Below, piece by piece: positions 7,875-15,814 of a DNA stretch of 20,585 nt. The translations under genes and the position numbers were made by a program. Source of the stretch: an uncultured Oscillospiraceae bacterium. GTDB lineage: Bacteria > Bacillota > Clostridia > Oscillospirales > Ruminococcaceae. Numbering within the stretch: the first letter of the stretch is position 1; each line of letters starts with the position of its first letter. The DNA lies in assembly GCA_900543295.1 (NCBI GenBank), contig UQQY01000017.1, forward strand, positions 1 through 20,585, in the 5' to 3' direction. The notes below the pieces were generated by a model, which saw only the letters and a program-made list of their open reading frames with translations, ran no database searches and was not told where the DNA came from.

Positions 7875-8044
7875 TTCCTGTGACCGCTTTCTTAAATCAT
7901 TCGGCTTTTATGCGTCTTTTGGAATCATCCATGAACCCCGAAGCGCTTTACTCCGTCAATTTTTCCTTCTTCGCGCAGTTTTTGAATCCAACGTCCTGAA
8001 ATGTCCCAGCGCGCGGCAGCTTCTTTAACCGATATATCATCCAT
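7875..8044 (-). pseudogene. Broken small helix-turn-helix (excisionase-like) gene
   Basis: From the ATG at 8044, 39 codons read as MDDISVKEAAARWDISGRW and on to GVKRFG, then stop at 7925. The conserved tail of this family (a WMIPKDA-like segment followed by KPxDxR) is present in another frame just downstream (WMIPKDA, a stop, then KPNDLRKR). The gene therefore carries a frameshift and a further stop codon. Intact members are 60-70 residue helix-turn-helix proteins common in Clostridia, often near mobile elements. Family recognition is from memory of the motif. Confidence 0.65.
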
Positions 8045-8096
8045 TGGGGGAAGCTCCATACAATCTATACGAAGTGTATGCGTTTATTATATTCGT

Positions 8097-8390
8097 TTAT
8101 CCGTAGTGTGTCAAACAAACGGCAGTAAACAATCTGCAATTAAGATCCGCCTTTATCCTGCAAACGGCAGGCAAAGACCGGTCGAGAATCCTGATCGTAT
8201 CCGCTTTTCTCAAGCTAATCAGTTCGGAAAGGCTGTCATAGCAAATCCACGCCGTTGAACCGGGATCGGCCTTGAAGAACACGCCATAATCGGACAGCTC
8301 TTGCATGAACGATTCGGCACGGCGTTTATTCAGAGGCATCCGGTGTAGCGGAAATTGTTTCGGAGAGTTCGCAGGGATTTGCCGTCTCAT
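8097..8390 (-). pseudogene. Unrecognised open frame, possibly a gene remnant
   Basis: 97 codons from an ATG at 8390. The middle part (MPLNKRRAESFMQELSDYGV, then an FKADPGSTAW segment) looks protein-like. The open frame extends upstream without a start through the hairpin at 8477-8501, which argues that the visible reading frame is a remnant. No good ribosome site is seen. I do not recognise the family. Confidence 0.25.
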
Positions 8391-8678
8391 TTGCGGAATT
8401 TCACAGTTGCTGAGAAACCGTCCATAGAAATAGCGATTACCGGACTGCCGCTGTAATTCCTGCGGTTTGAAAAGTAAAAGCCCCGACAGAATCGGGGCTT
8501 TCGCAGAACCTATTTTTTCATGTTCTTAGTATGGTAAGCAGAGTCGGAAGGATACGAGCATCTCATAGAAAACAGTAAAAGCTTTCCTCCGCCATCAAAC
8601 GGTATCTCAGGCATACCGGAAGAGACAACACGATGGAGACGTGCTCATCATGCCAAGATGCATCCTGTCAAGCTTGCT
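8391..8678. other. Intergenic region downstream of the methyltransferase cluster
   Basis: No gene is recognised beyond a start-less extension of the frame at 8097-8390. The stretch contains the terminator hairpin at 8477-8501. Confidence 0.4.
8477..8501 (-). terminator. GC-rich terminator hairpin
   Basis: AAAGCCCCGA and TCGGGGCTTT form a perfect 10-bp stem with a 5-base loop. On the minus strand TTTTACTTTTC follows, making it the likely end of the methyltransferase transcript about 180 bases after the last stop codon. Confidence 0.75.
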
Positions 8679-9956
8679 TCAGCGTCCGGCGTTGAAGTCC
8701 TGCACAGCTCGGAAATAAGCCAGCATATTTTCGGCGCTGGTTTGGCTTTGAATGTTATGTACGGGGTTATCCACATAGCCGCCGCCCTGGGCGAAGATCT
8801 CCAGGCGTTCGGTCGCTTCCTGATAAACCTCCTCGGGCGTACCGAAGGGCAGGGTCTTCTGCGTATCGACGCCGCCGCCCCAGAAAACGAACTTGTCGCC
8901 CCACTGTTCCTTGAGCATCCGCGGATCCATACCCGCCGCGGAGCACTGAACCGGGTTGAGGATGTCGATGCCCGCCTCATAGAAGTCCTGCAAAAACGCC
9001 ACGATGGAGCCGCAGGTGTGATAGAAAGTTTTCCACTTGGTATTGGCATGAACCCAGTCGTTGATCCGCTTGTGGTAAGGCTTATAGAACTCTCGGTAGG
9101 AGTCCAGCGTCATATATGGACCGGTCTGCATACCGAAGTCCGTACCGGAAATCTGCATGGCCTGAATCTTGTCTCCAGTAGCCTGATGGAACAGCGCCGC
9201 ATTTTTCAGAGCTACCTCAGTCTGCATTTCAAAGATCTCGTGAATATAATCAGGAAAGGTGTAGTGCGCCACCATAAATTCGGCAATATCCCGAATGCCT
9301 TTGGGATGCTTGACCGACGGACCGGGAACAATGGCAAAATCGCCCAGACCCGCCAGAGCGCCGCCGCCGATAAGTCCGTATTCGGTGTTATTATAATAGT
9401 AGTTACACTTGTCCTCGATCCGGCGCAGCTGCTCATCGGTGTAGATGCCGAAATCGTCAAAAAAGTCCGCCCGGCCGGAAGGCTCGTCGTCGTCATCGTA
9501 GTCAATGTGACCGCGGATGATGTTATCAAAGAAGTGGCCGTCCTTCGGCATCATAGCCGCCGGCGGCACACTCATGTCTCCCTGCGGGTAGAGAAAGGTC
9601 TGTCCCTGCTCGTTGACGCTGGTGTTAAAATCCTGCGGCACTAGAACCTCCAGACCAGACTGCATGGTCCACAGCTTCCAGCCGCTGTTGTAAAAGCCGT
9701 AGAGGGTCATATCATTGGTGATGCCCACAATGTCCAGATGCAGCGCCTGGCGCACATCCTCATCCACCTGACCCAGAAGCTGCAGCGGATCCTCTATTTT
9801 GACCTTTCGCTCCTCCAGCCCCAGCGCCGTGCGTAGCCGCGCCAGAGCATTGGCATTAATTCCGGTGATCGGTGTGGATCCCAGATCCAGAACTGCCTTT
9901 CCAGGATCCTGATGCTCCAGCGTTAACTGGAAGCGCTCTCTTGATGTCTTTGTCAT
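8679..9956 (-). CDS. Uroporphyrinogen-decarboxylase-family methyltransferase (probable substrate:corrinoid methyltransferase)
   Basis: 425 residues from the ATG at 9956, chosen because AGGAGG lies 6 bases upstream; a longer in-frame start has no ribosome site. The protein is a URO-D-type barrel: MTKTSRERFQLTLEHQDP start, HTCGS at 313-317, NPVQCSAAGMDP at 334-345, and the closing GGGYVDNPVHNIQ at 391-403. It lacks the distal Cys of the MtaA-type zinc motif (NPVHN in its place). Such proteins, for example the vanillate and veratrol demethylase component of acetogens (MtvB class), move a methyl group from substrate to a corrinoid protein. It is last in the cluster, 272 bases after the activator gene, with a possible promoter of its own. 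The acid run DYDDDDEP (152-159) is an unusual surface loop. The substrate is unknown. Confidence 0.8.
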   Translation of the reverse strand: MTKTSRERFQLTLEHQDPGKAVLDLGSTPITGINANALARLRTALGLEERKVKIEDPLQLLGQVDEDVRQALHLDIVGITNDMTLYGFYNSGWKLWTMQSGLEVLVPQDFNTSVNEQGQTFLYPQGDMSVPPAAMMPKDGHFFDNIIRGHIDYDDDDEPSGRADFFDDFGIYTDEQLRRIEDKCNYYYNNTEYGLIGGGALAGLGDFAIVPGPSVKHPKGIRDIAEFMVAHYTFPDYIHEIFEMQTEVALKNAALFHQATGDKIQAMQISGTDFGMQTGPYMTLDSYREFYKPYHKRINDWVHANTKWKTFYHTCGSIVAFLQDFYEAGIDILNPVQCSAAGMDPRMLKEQWGDKFVFWGGGVDTQKTLPFGTPEEVYQEATERLEIFAQGGGYVDNPVHNIQSQTSAENMLAYFRAVQDFNAGR

Positions 9957-9987
9957 AATGATCCTCCTAAATTTGATTTTCAATGTG

Positions 9988-10060
9988 TGTTCGCGCACAT
10001 ATTTTCAAAACAATACATTCCCGGTATCTGAAAATAACGCTACAGCGCTGTCTGCGCACA
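9988..10060 (-). promoter_or_regulatory. Two TGTGC-type repeats upstream of the last methyltransferase gene
   Basis: On the minus strand TGTGCGCGAACA (9988-9999) and TGTGCGCAGACA (10049-10060) share TGTGCGC..ACA. The first is the core of a dyad ATGTG ... CACAT. A related TGTGCACAAGCA occurs at 14082-14093 between the regulator and the corrinoid gene. Binding by the PocR-AraC protein is inference. Confidence 0.35.
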
Positions 10061-10117
10061 TCTCCCACAGCTTCCGTTCCATGGGAGGCGCCGCCTGCTT
10101 TCATCTATACCTTCTAT

Positions 10118-10145
10118 ACTCTAAATCTGCCGAGGCAAAAGTCAA
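10118..10145 (-). promoter_or_regulatory. Possible internal promoter
   Basis: TTGACT (10140-10145) and TAGAGT (10118-10123) are spaced by 16 bases on the minus strand, within the 272-base gap ahead of the last methyltransferase gene. Confidence 0.35.
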
Positions 10146-10228
10146 TTCAAAACGCAGGCGCTCCCGTTCTTTATAAGGTAATATGCATATTTTTTTGAAT
10201 CTTTAATTGGTCTTCAATCATCCAATCG

Positions 10229-11743
10229 TTAAAAAAACATTCCGTCGGTATAGTATTGGGTAAAAATCGGATTGGCGGAAAGCTCCAGGATTTCAGCTCT
10301 CTGCGCCAAACGTTCGCAGGCAGGAATCAGTTCCCTGTCCAGCAGCAGCATGGACGCGCCGCTCAGAGCCGCGTTGCCCAAAATTCTGACTCTGGGAACC
10401 AGTTCTTCGGGAATCAGTCCGATACGTCCGGCGTTTGCTGGGTTTAAATAGCTGCCGAAGCCGCCGGCCACCGCCAATTCCGCCACATCCGAGCAGGAAA
10501 TATTCACCGTGTGCATCAGCGTCCGCAGGCCGGCACTGACGGCGCTTTTGGCCAGTTGTACCATGCGCACATCCCTCTGAGTCAGCTCCACTGGGGGAGC
10601 AATGGAGACAGGGGCAGTTTCCAGCAACCCCGTTTCATCCAACGCATCGATTTCCAACAGACAGGCCAGCGCGTCGATCACTCCGCTGCCGCAGATTCCG
10701 CTGGGTGATCCCCCGCCGATCACATGAGGCAGCAAAATGCCGTTTCGAATGGAGACATGATCCACAGCGCCGTCCTGGCCGTGCATTCCCATGGAAAGTC
10801 CCGCGCCCTCAAATGCCGGTCCAGCGGCAGTAGAGCAGCAAAAAAGTTTTTCCTTATGCCACAGTGCCATCTCCCCGTTGGTGCCGATGTCCACCAGCAT
10901 CCGAGTTTCTGCCTTTCCGCAGATTCCGCTGGCAAGCAGGGCTGTTGTAATGTCAGCTCCCACAAAGGCGGACATACACCGAGGCAGATAAACCGGCGCG
11001 CTGGGACAGGAAGTCAGTCCCAGGCTGGCGGCATCAGAGCAAATCTCCCCAAACAGACGCTCGGCCGTAAAGGGGGCGTGAGAAAGGGATTCCGGAGAAG
11101 TTTCGGTGAAAAGGTACAGCATCGCCGTGTTGCCCGTAATAACCAGCGCATTTATCTCGCTGGAGGCAATACGAGCCTGAACCGCCATCTGTTCCAGCAG
11201 TCTGTCAATGGCTCTGCGGACGCAGGCGGCAAGAGCGCCTCCCTCTCCCTTCAGCGCGGCTTCGATCCGAGAAATTACATCCGCTCCCCATGCGGCCTGC
11301 GGATTGGTTCCGCTGGCCTGAGCCAGGAGGGTTCCGTCCACACTGTACAGGCTGGCAGCAAGCGTGGTGGTGCCGATGTCCACCGCCGCGCCATAGGCGT
11401 GAAAACATGGGCGAAGGGTGACGGCATCCATCACGCCAGACAGGCAGATCTGGCTGTTTGTACGGTCAGAAAGGATCACTTGGCAGTCTCCCTCCAGCCG
11501 CGTACAGCAGGCCAGCCGAATGCCCCGGGCAAACTCATCTATGGTCAGGTGAGCCTGCTCGGCGGGCGACGGAGCGCTCAGAGCACCGGAGGCAATGACC
11601 CTGCACTTTCCACAGCAACCGTGACCGGCGCAGGGCATGGCAGGCGCCTTCCCATGATCCCGCAGGACTTCCGACAGTAGGACGTTCTCATGGATAGGTA
11701 CACATACTGCCGTTTCACCGGTTACAATCTTTAACTGTGCCAT
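10229..11743 (-). CDS. Reductive activator of corrinoid proteins (2Fe-2S ferredoxin plus ASKHA domain, DUF4445)
   Basis: 504 residues from the ATG at 11743, preferred over a TTG 18 bases upstream because GAGGCGG is well placed. The N-terminal plant-type ferredoxin domain has C38, C44, C47 and C79 or C80 for a [2Fe-2S] cluster. The rest is the actin-like ATPase domain: AVDIGTTTLAASLYS, then VDIGTNGEMALW, the Ser/Gly-rich GGGSPSGICGSG and VAGGFGSYLNP. These proteins use ATP to drive reduction of Co(II) corrinoid back to Co(I) after accidental oxidation (RACo, RamA-like activators). At 504 residues it is shorter than the 600 or more usual for RACo, chiefly through a short linker. It stands 53 bases after the DUF2284 gene. 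Assignment is firm. Confidence 0.9.
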   Translation of the reverse strand: MAQLKIVTGETAVCVPIHENVLLSEVLRDHGKAPAMPCAGHGCCGKCRVIASGALSAPSPAEQAHLTIDEFARGIRLACCTRLEGDCQVILSDRTNSQICLSGVMDAVTLRPCFHAYGAAVDIGTTTLAASLYSVDGTLLAQASGTNPQAAWGADVISRIEAALKGEGGALAACVRRAIDRLLEQMAVQARIASSEINALVITGNTAMLYLFTETSPESLSHAPFTAERLFGEICSDAASLGLTSCPSAPVYLPRCMSAFVGADITTALLASGICGKAETRMLVDIGTNGEMALWHKEKLFCCSTAAGPAFEGAGLSMGMHGQDGAVDHVSIRNGILLPHVIGGGSPSGICGSGVIDALACLLEIDALDETGLLETAPVSIAPPVELTQRDVRMVQLAKSAVSAGLRTLMHTVNISCSDVAELAVAGGFGSYLNPANAGRIGLIPEELVPRVRILGNAALSGASMLLLDRELIPACERLAQRAEILELSANPIFTQYYTDGMFF

Positions 11744-11796
11744 AAAAGCCGCCTCTTCCAATACAGTCTCTGCTTAAATGCCCCAGTCTCTGTCAC

Positions 11797-12348
11797 TCAC
11801 TTCTCCCCCAAAAGCACAGCGCCAAAAAATGTTACGGTATTGGCACCGTTGATGTACTTCATTCCAGCCATAGACGCGAGAACGGAAACATTAATGCCGT
11901 ATGCCTCCAAACTGGACAAAGCCTGCTCTGGATGCCGGCAGGCCTGGCCGCTCGCTTTGGCGCAGTACTGACAGACCCGGCAGCCTCCCGCTCCCAGCAA
12001 AAGCCGCCGCTTGATACCTAATTCTTCCAATTTTTTACGAACAGCGGCCGTCAGGCGGTTCATCTCCTCTCCAGCAGCCAGCATCCCTTCAACATCATAA
12101 CTGTCCTCCAGAGCGTTTACTGTCTGAAAAACCAATGCCCACCGGAACTGCTTTGCTTGGGCGATAAGATCCTCCACTGGGCCGACGTCAGGCGGACACA
12201 TCCAGCTTTTCCCATACAAGCCGCAGGCGTTGCTTTCACACAATTTTCGGAACTCCGGCTCAAAGTCGATCTCATCTACATCCACAATGCCGGCTCGAAA
12301 AGCGCCCTTGTCCAAAACAAATTGCTGCAGCAGCTCCAAATTGCTCAT
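11797..12348 (-). CDS. DUF2284 cysteine-rich metal-binding protein
   Basis: 183 residues with seven cysteines in two groups: C37, C42 and C51 (ending in MCPP), and C123, C126, C129 and C137 in GGCRVCQYCAK...C. This is the DUF2284 pattern, a presumed metal or iron-sulfur protein often encoded beside corrinoid methyltransferases. Its ATG overlaps the stop of the upstream methyltransferase gene (ATGA), so translation is coupled. The biochemical role is not known. Possible jobs are electron supply to, or cobalt/corrinoid handling for, the partner proteins, but nothing in the sequence decides between them. Confidence 0.85.
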   Translation of the reverse strand: MSNLELLQQFVLDKGAFRAGIVDVDEIDFEPEFRKLCESNACGLYGKSWMCPPDVGPVEDLIAQAKQFRWALVFQTVNALEDSYDVEGMLAAGEEMNRLTAAVRKKLEELGIKRRLLLGAGGCRVCQYCAKASGQACRHPEQALSSLEAYGINVSVLASMAGMKYINGANTVTFFGAVLLGEK

Positions 12349-13358
12349 CGGTTATAGAATTCCTCCACTGATGCAAAAAATGCGTCAATATTCTCCCAGG
12401 GAGAAGCCGGTGGAATATCGCAGCCAGAGGAGATCAAGAAGTTCGGATATTGGCAGCAGGCCTCCATCAAAGCCAGCGTATCCTCCCGAACCTTTTCGGG
12501 AGTGCCGTTGCAAAAGGCGGATGCCGGATCAACGTTTCCCATGGTCAGAATATCCGGCGGCATCTGCGCCAGCACGTCCTCCATCTTGATAGCGTTGCCG
12601 AAATGATAAGCCGACGCGCCGGTGGAAAGGATCTCCGGCACCATTTGGGAAACAGCGGGACCACAGTTGTGGTAAATTACGAGGAAATGGTCATCCTGGA
12701 CGGCATCCACGATCTTTTTTACATACGGGGAGGAAAATTCCCCGCAGAGCTCAGGTGACAGCAGTCCTGTTACAGGTTCGGCCATGACCACGCCATTCGC
12801 TCCAGCAGCCTTATAAGCCAGAGTATACGCAAGCAGAAAATCTGTCGTCTTCTCCATTACAGCATGAACCATTTCCGGTTCCTCATAGCAGTTAATCATG
12901 ATGTTCGTTATATCCATGAGCCGTCCGGCAAGAGAAAACGGACCGATTACCCCGGCAAAGACCGGCCGGTCAGAAATCAGATCCAAAACCTTGGAAATGG
13001 CATCCACACATAGCCCTGTGCGACCGGATCCTACGTCGGGCACACGCATAGCTTCGGCATCCTCCAAAGTTTCAATAACCGCGCCAACTACTGTCGGCAC
13101 CTCGTTGTCGGAAACGCAAATCTGAGAGCCGAAACATTCAGCCTCCACAGACAAATCCATCATAGACACAGCTGCCGCGGCAGGGCATCGCCGTGCAATT
13201 TCTGCCATGCCCCTGGCCTGTAGATTGCTGTCGGAGATCAAATCGCGGACGGTGACTCCCATGAGTTGAACGGAAGGAAAGGAGAGAATCGGCAGAGCGC
13301 GCCGCCTTTTCGCCGTCATTTGCTGCAAAAGCCAGTTTTTCATATTTCTTTGCATCAT
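12345..13358 (-). CDS. MtaA/CmuA-type URO-D family methyltransferase with zinc motif
   Basis: 337 residues. The barrel carries the H-x-C...C zinc signature of MtaA/MtbA/CmuA methyltransferases: H230, C232 and C313 (YHNCGP and SSGCDIPP). In those enzymes zinc activates a thiol acceptor, or a methylated substrate, against a corrinoid protein. GPFSLAGRLMDI (139-150) and EPVTGLLSP (194-202) are further family features. GGAGG lies 4 bases before the ATG at 13358 (a second ATG follows directly). It sits 12 bases after the corrinoid gene and overlaps DUF2284 by 4 bases. It may be either the second-step methyltransferase or the enzyme for the primary substrate. It differs clearly from the other URO-D protein of this cluster, so the two likely act at different steps. 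Confidence 0.8.
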   Translation of the reverse strand: MMQRNMKNWLLQQMTAKRRRALPILSFPSVQLMGVTVRDLISDSNLQARGMAEIARRCPAAAAVSMMDLSVEAECFGSQICVSDNEVPTVVGAVIETLEDAEAMRVPDVGSGRTGLCVDAISKVLDLISDRPVFAGVIGPFSLAGRLMDITNIMINCYEEPEMVHAVMEKTTDFLLAYTLAYKAAGANGVVMAEPVTGLLSPELCGEFSSPYVKKIVDAVQDDHFLVIYHNCGPAVSQMVPEILSTGASAYHFGNAIKMEDVLAQMPPDILTMGNVDPASAFCNGTPEKVREDTLALMEACCQYPNFLISSGCDIPPASPWENIDAFFASVEEFYNR

Positions 13359-13370
13359 TAATCCTCCATG

Positions 13371-14006
13371 TCAGGCGTTCATCAGGGCTATGGCGGCTTC
13401 AGCGGCGCTGGCAGCATCAGGAGTATAGACATCGGCGCCGATCTGGTCGCAGAATGCCTGAGTCACAGGCGCGCCGCCCACCATGATCTTCACCTTTTTA
13501 CGGATGCCCGCCTCTTCAGCGGCTTTTACCACATCCTCCATAACGCCCATGGTAGTCGTCAGCAGAGCAGAGCAACAGATTACGGAGCAGTTCTGCTCCT
13601 CAGCAGTTTTTACAAAGGTGTCCGGAGACACGTCAGTGCCCAGATCCACCACCTCGAGGCCCTTGCCCTCCATCATCATCTTCACCAAATTTTTCCCAAT
13701 GTCGTGCAGATCGCCCTTGACGGTGCCGATACATACCTTGCCGCTGGCATGGACACCGCCCTGTGCCAGCAGGGGCTTAAGAAGGCCGGCGCCCATGTTC
13801 ATGGCGCGGGCAGCGACCAGCACCTCTGGGACAAAGATCTCGTTGTTTTTGAATTTCTCACCGACCACGTTCATTCCTGACAGCAGTCCCTCTTCCAGAA
13901 TTTGCTGCGCGGGAATGCCTGCGTCAATGGCCTCCTGCACCAGTCCTTTGACAATTTTTGCTTTGCCAGTCTGCAAATTCTGAGAAATTCGATCTAATAA
14001 TTCCAT
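13371..14006 (-). CDS. Corrinoid (B12-binding) protein of a methyltransferase system
   Basis: 211 residues. The N-terminal helical cap domain (1-85; the EEGLLSGMNVVGEKF segment is typical) is followed by a B12-binding Rossmann domain with D99-x-H101-x-x-G104 (GDLHDIGKN), the S146 region and GG at 177-178. H101 is the lower cobalt ligand. This is the MtaC/MtvC/MttC class, which shuttles a methyl group on cobalt between two methyltransferases. It is first in the operon, preceded by a CAGGAGG-type ribosome site, and divergent from the PocR-AraC gene. It contains no methyltransferase domain itself. Confidence 0.93.
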   Translation of the reverse strand: MELLDRISQNLQTGKAKIVKGLVQEAIDAGIPAQQILEEGLLSGMNVVGEKFKNNEIFVPEVLVAARAMNMGAGLLKPLLAQGGVHASGKVCIGTVKGDLHDIGKNLVKMMMEGKGLEVVDLGTDVSPDTFVKTAEEQNCSVICCSALLTTTMGVMEDVVKAAEEAGIRKKVKIMVGGAPVTQAFCDQIGADVYTPDAASAAEAAIALMNA

Positions 14007-14024
14007 TTTTGCTTTTCCTCCTGG

Positions 14025-14053
14025 TTGTTTTTTTCGCTCTCTACCGGTATAAT
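14025..14053 (+). promoter_or_regulatory. Promoter of the PocR-AraC gene
   Basis: TTGTTT (14025-14030) and a perfect TATAAT (14048-14053) are spaced by 17 bases, about 85 bases before the regulator's start. Confidence 0.5.
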
Positions 14054-14068
14054 GCTGTTATAATAACA

Positions 14069-14093
14069 AGTATACTGCGGGTGTGCACAAGCA
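14069..14093 (-). promoter_or_regulatory. Candidate operon -10 box with regulator site at the -35 position
   Basis: On the minus strand TATACT (14069-14074) could be the -10 box of the methyltransferase operon. No good -35 box lies upstream of it; instead the TGTGCACAAGCA element (14082-14093, plus strand) ends where a -35 box would begin. That is typical of promoters needing an AraC-type activator, but is inference here. Confidence 0.35.
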
Positions 14094-14138
14094 TATTGTC
14101 TTTTCTTACGATTTGTGGTGACTTTAAAGGAGCTTTAT

Positions 14139-15389
14139 ATGGCGTCAAGTATTTTTTCTTTTGTATCGGAGGCCCGCATCGCGGATGTTCTGGGGAATCT
14201 GCAAGCCTTCACGGGACTTGCCATCCAGCTTATCGACAGCGACGGCGCAATGCTTATGTCCTTCGGCCAGTCCCCTGCCTACTGTGCCATTTTGAAGGAA
14301 AAAATTTTTCGGAAAGGCGAGTGTTTTCTGCTGCACATGAAGGCGGGGCAGCGGGCTCAGGTATTGGGCGAAGCCTATATCTTCTCCTGCCATGCCAATC
14401 TCAATCACATCGCATTTCCCCTGATTAATCAGGGAGAGCTGCTGGGCAGCGTCATCATCGGGCCCTTTCTCATGGACGCGCCGGACAGTACTTTGGTCAC
14501 TGATCTGGCGGAGCGACAGCATATAGGGCCGGCACTGTCCCTGGAATTGTACGATGAGTTGAGCGGCTTGGTGATTCTCCCTCCTGCCAGAGTGAATCAG
14601 CTGAAGAAACTGATAGATCATTTGCTCTCTCCTCTGATGCCCGGCGAACGCGCCTTATTGCTGGAAACCCGGCAAAAAATGGCTCAGCAAGCCAGGATCA
14701 ACGAAACGATCCAAATTTACAAAGAAGAAAAGCCGGATCAATCTGTGACTTATTTTTACCAGAAAGAGGAACAATTACTGGAAAAGCTGCGTACCGGAAC
14801 CATTCAGGAAGTCAAGGGGCTCCTGAATGACCTGATTGGCTATGTGCTGTTCAGCGAAGGGGGCAATATGGATGCCGTGCGGATTCGATCCATTGAACTT
14901 ACCACCCTGCTTTCCCGTGTTGCCATTGACGGCGGCGCCAGGACGGACAGCATTTTCCGGCTGAACACGGCGTTCCTCTCCCGACTGTATCAGGAGCAGG
15001 AACTGGAGGATCTTTGCGTGCTGATGCAGGAGGTCTTGGAGAGTTTTATGAACGCCATGTTTTATGAAAAAGACAAAGGTAATCCGTATATCCGCAAGGC
15101 GCTCCGGTTTATGGCGGATAATTATAACGAGCGCCTGGAACTGAGCCAGGTTGCAGAGTATGTAGGGCTGAGCCCCAGTTATTTTTCCACCATATTCCGC
15201 GAGGTGGTCGGCATCACATTTCGAGAGCACCTGTGCCGTCTCAGGGTGGAGGAGAGCAAGCATCTGCTTCTTTCCGGGAAATATTCCATGGCCGATATTG
15301 CCATCGCCATGGGATTTCCAGACCAGAGCTATTACTGCAAGGTTTTCAAGCGAATCGTGGGCGTCACCCCAGGTAAATACCGAGGATGA
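14139..15389 (+). CDS. PocR-domain AraC-family transcriptional regulator
   Basis: 416 residues from the ATG at 14139; AAAGGAG lies 7 bases upstream, so the longer GTG start is rejected. Residues 5-125 form a PocR sensory domain (FTGLAIQLID, cysteines C49, C62 and C84, and the conserved SCHANLNHIAFPL). Residues 315-416 are a double helix-turn-helix AraC domain ending in VTPGKYRG. PocR domains are thought to bind small organic ligands, as in the propanediol regulator. Divergent placement next to the corrinoid gene makes it the probable substrate-sensing activator of the methyltransferase operon. The middle part (130-310) is helical with no recognised domain. Confidence 0.9.
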   Translation: MASSIFSFVSEARIADVLGNLQAFTGLAIQLIDSDGAMLMSFGQSPAYCAILKEKIFRKGECFLLHMKAGQRAQVLGEAYIFSCHANLNHIAFPLINQGELLGSVIIGPFLMDAPDSTLVTDLAERQHIGPALSLELYDELSGLVILPPARVNQLKKLIDHLLSPLMPGERALLLETRQKMAQQARINETIQIYKEEKPDQSVTYFYQKEEQLLEKLRTGTIQEVKGLLNDLIGYVLFSEGGNMDAVRIRSIELTTLLSRVAIDGGARTDSIFRLNTAFLSRLYQEQELEDLCVLMQEVLESFMNAMFYEKDKGNPYIRKALRFMADNYNERLELSQVAEYVGLSPSYFSTIFREVVGITFREHLCRLRVEESKHLLLSGKYSMADIAIAMGFPDQSYYCKVFKRIVGVTPGKYRG

Positions 15390-15570
15390 CATTCCGCCGG
15401 ACATGCTGGCGGAAGTAAAGCAGCAGCGACACACAAAAGAAAAGCGATTGAGTATAAACAGAATTTCACGCCCCCTGCGCAGCGTTGTACCTTAACAACT
15501 GAATAGGAAATAATTTAAAAAATAGAAAGCGCAGAGGACAAAGAAAACAGAAAAGAAAAGGAGCGTATGA

Positions 15571-15612
15571 CAAAAGCGGCGGTATCACTCACGATACCGC
15601 CGCTTTTGCTTT
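15571..15612 (+). terminator. Strong 16-bp terminator hairpin
   Basis: CAAAAGCGGCGGTATC (15571-15586) pairs perfectly with 15593-15608 around a 6-base loop, followed by CTTTAG. The same bases encode a 15-codon frame (ATG at 15568, stop at 15613) with AAGGAG close upstream, which is probably chance. Confidence 0.8.
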
Positions 15613-15814
15613 AGCACTCAAGATATACTAAAAACCCGAAGCCGTCCCCGATTGGAATCGAGTTCGGATTATCATTATCTGCCAAGAGACTACGAGAAAG
15701 ATACTTTCACGGTTTTGACGGAGAGTTCCGAACTCTTGAATTTATATGTTTTTACAATAAATATAAATTTATCTATTTAATTATAAAACAGTTAATAAAG
15801 CATTGATGCGCAAT

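Noticed and set aside
8658..9644. Long plus-strand open frame (328 codons)
   Set aside because: It is antisense to the URO-D methyltransferase, whose family motifs are clear; the frame has no recognisable protein features and arises from the GC-rich codon pattern.
10724..11680. Long plus-strand open frame (318 codons)
   Set aside because: Antisense to the reductive activator gene, with low-complexity Gly/Arg/Ser-rich sequence and no ribosome site.
15568..15615. 15-codon frame with AAGGAG upstream as a leader peptide gene
   Set aside because: The spacing to the ATG is only 3 bases and the codons are simply the terminator stem; not annotated as a gene, kept only as an observation.
15615..15803. 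Protein-like open frame in the intergenic stretch (PSPIGIEFGLSLSAKRLRER and on)
   Set aside because: No start codon, no ribosome site and an AT-rich tail; may be a remnant but cannot be assigned.
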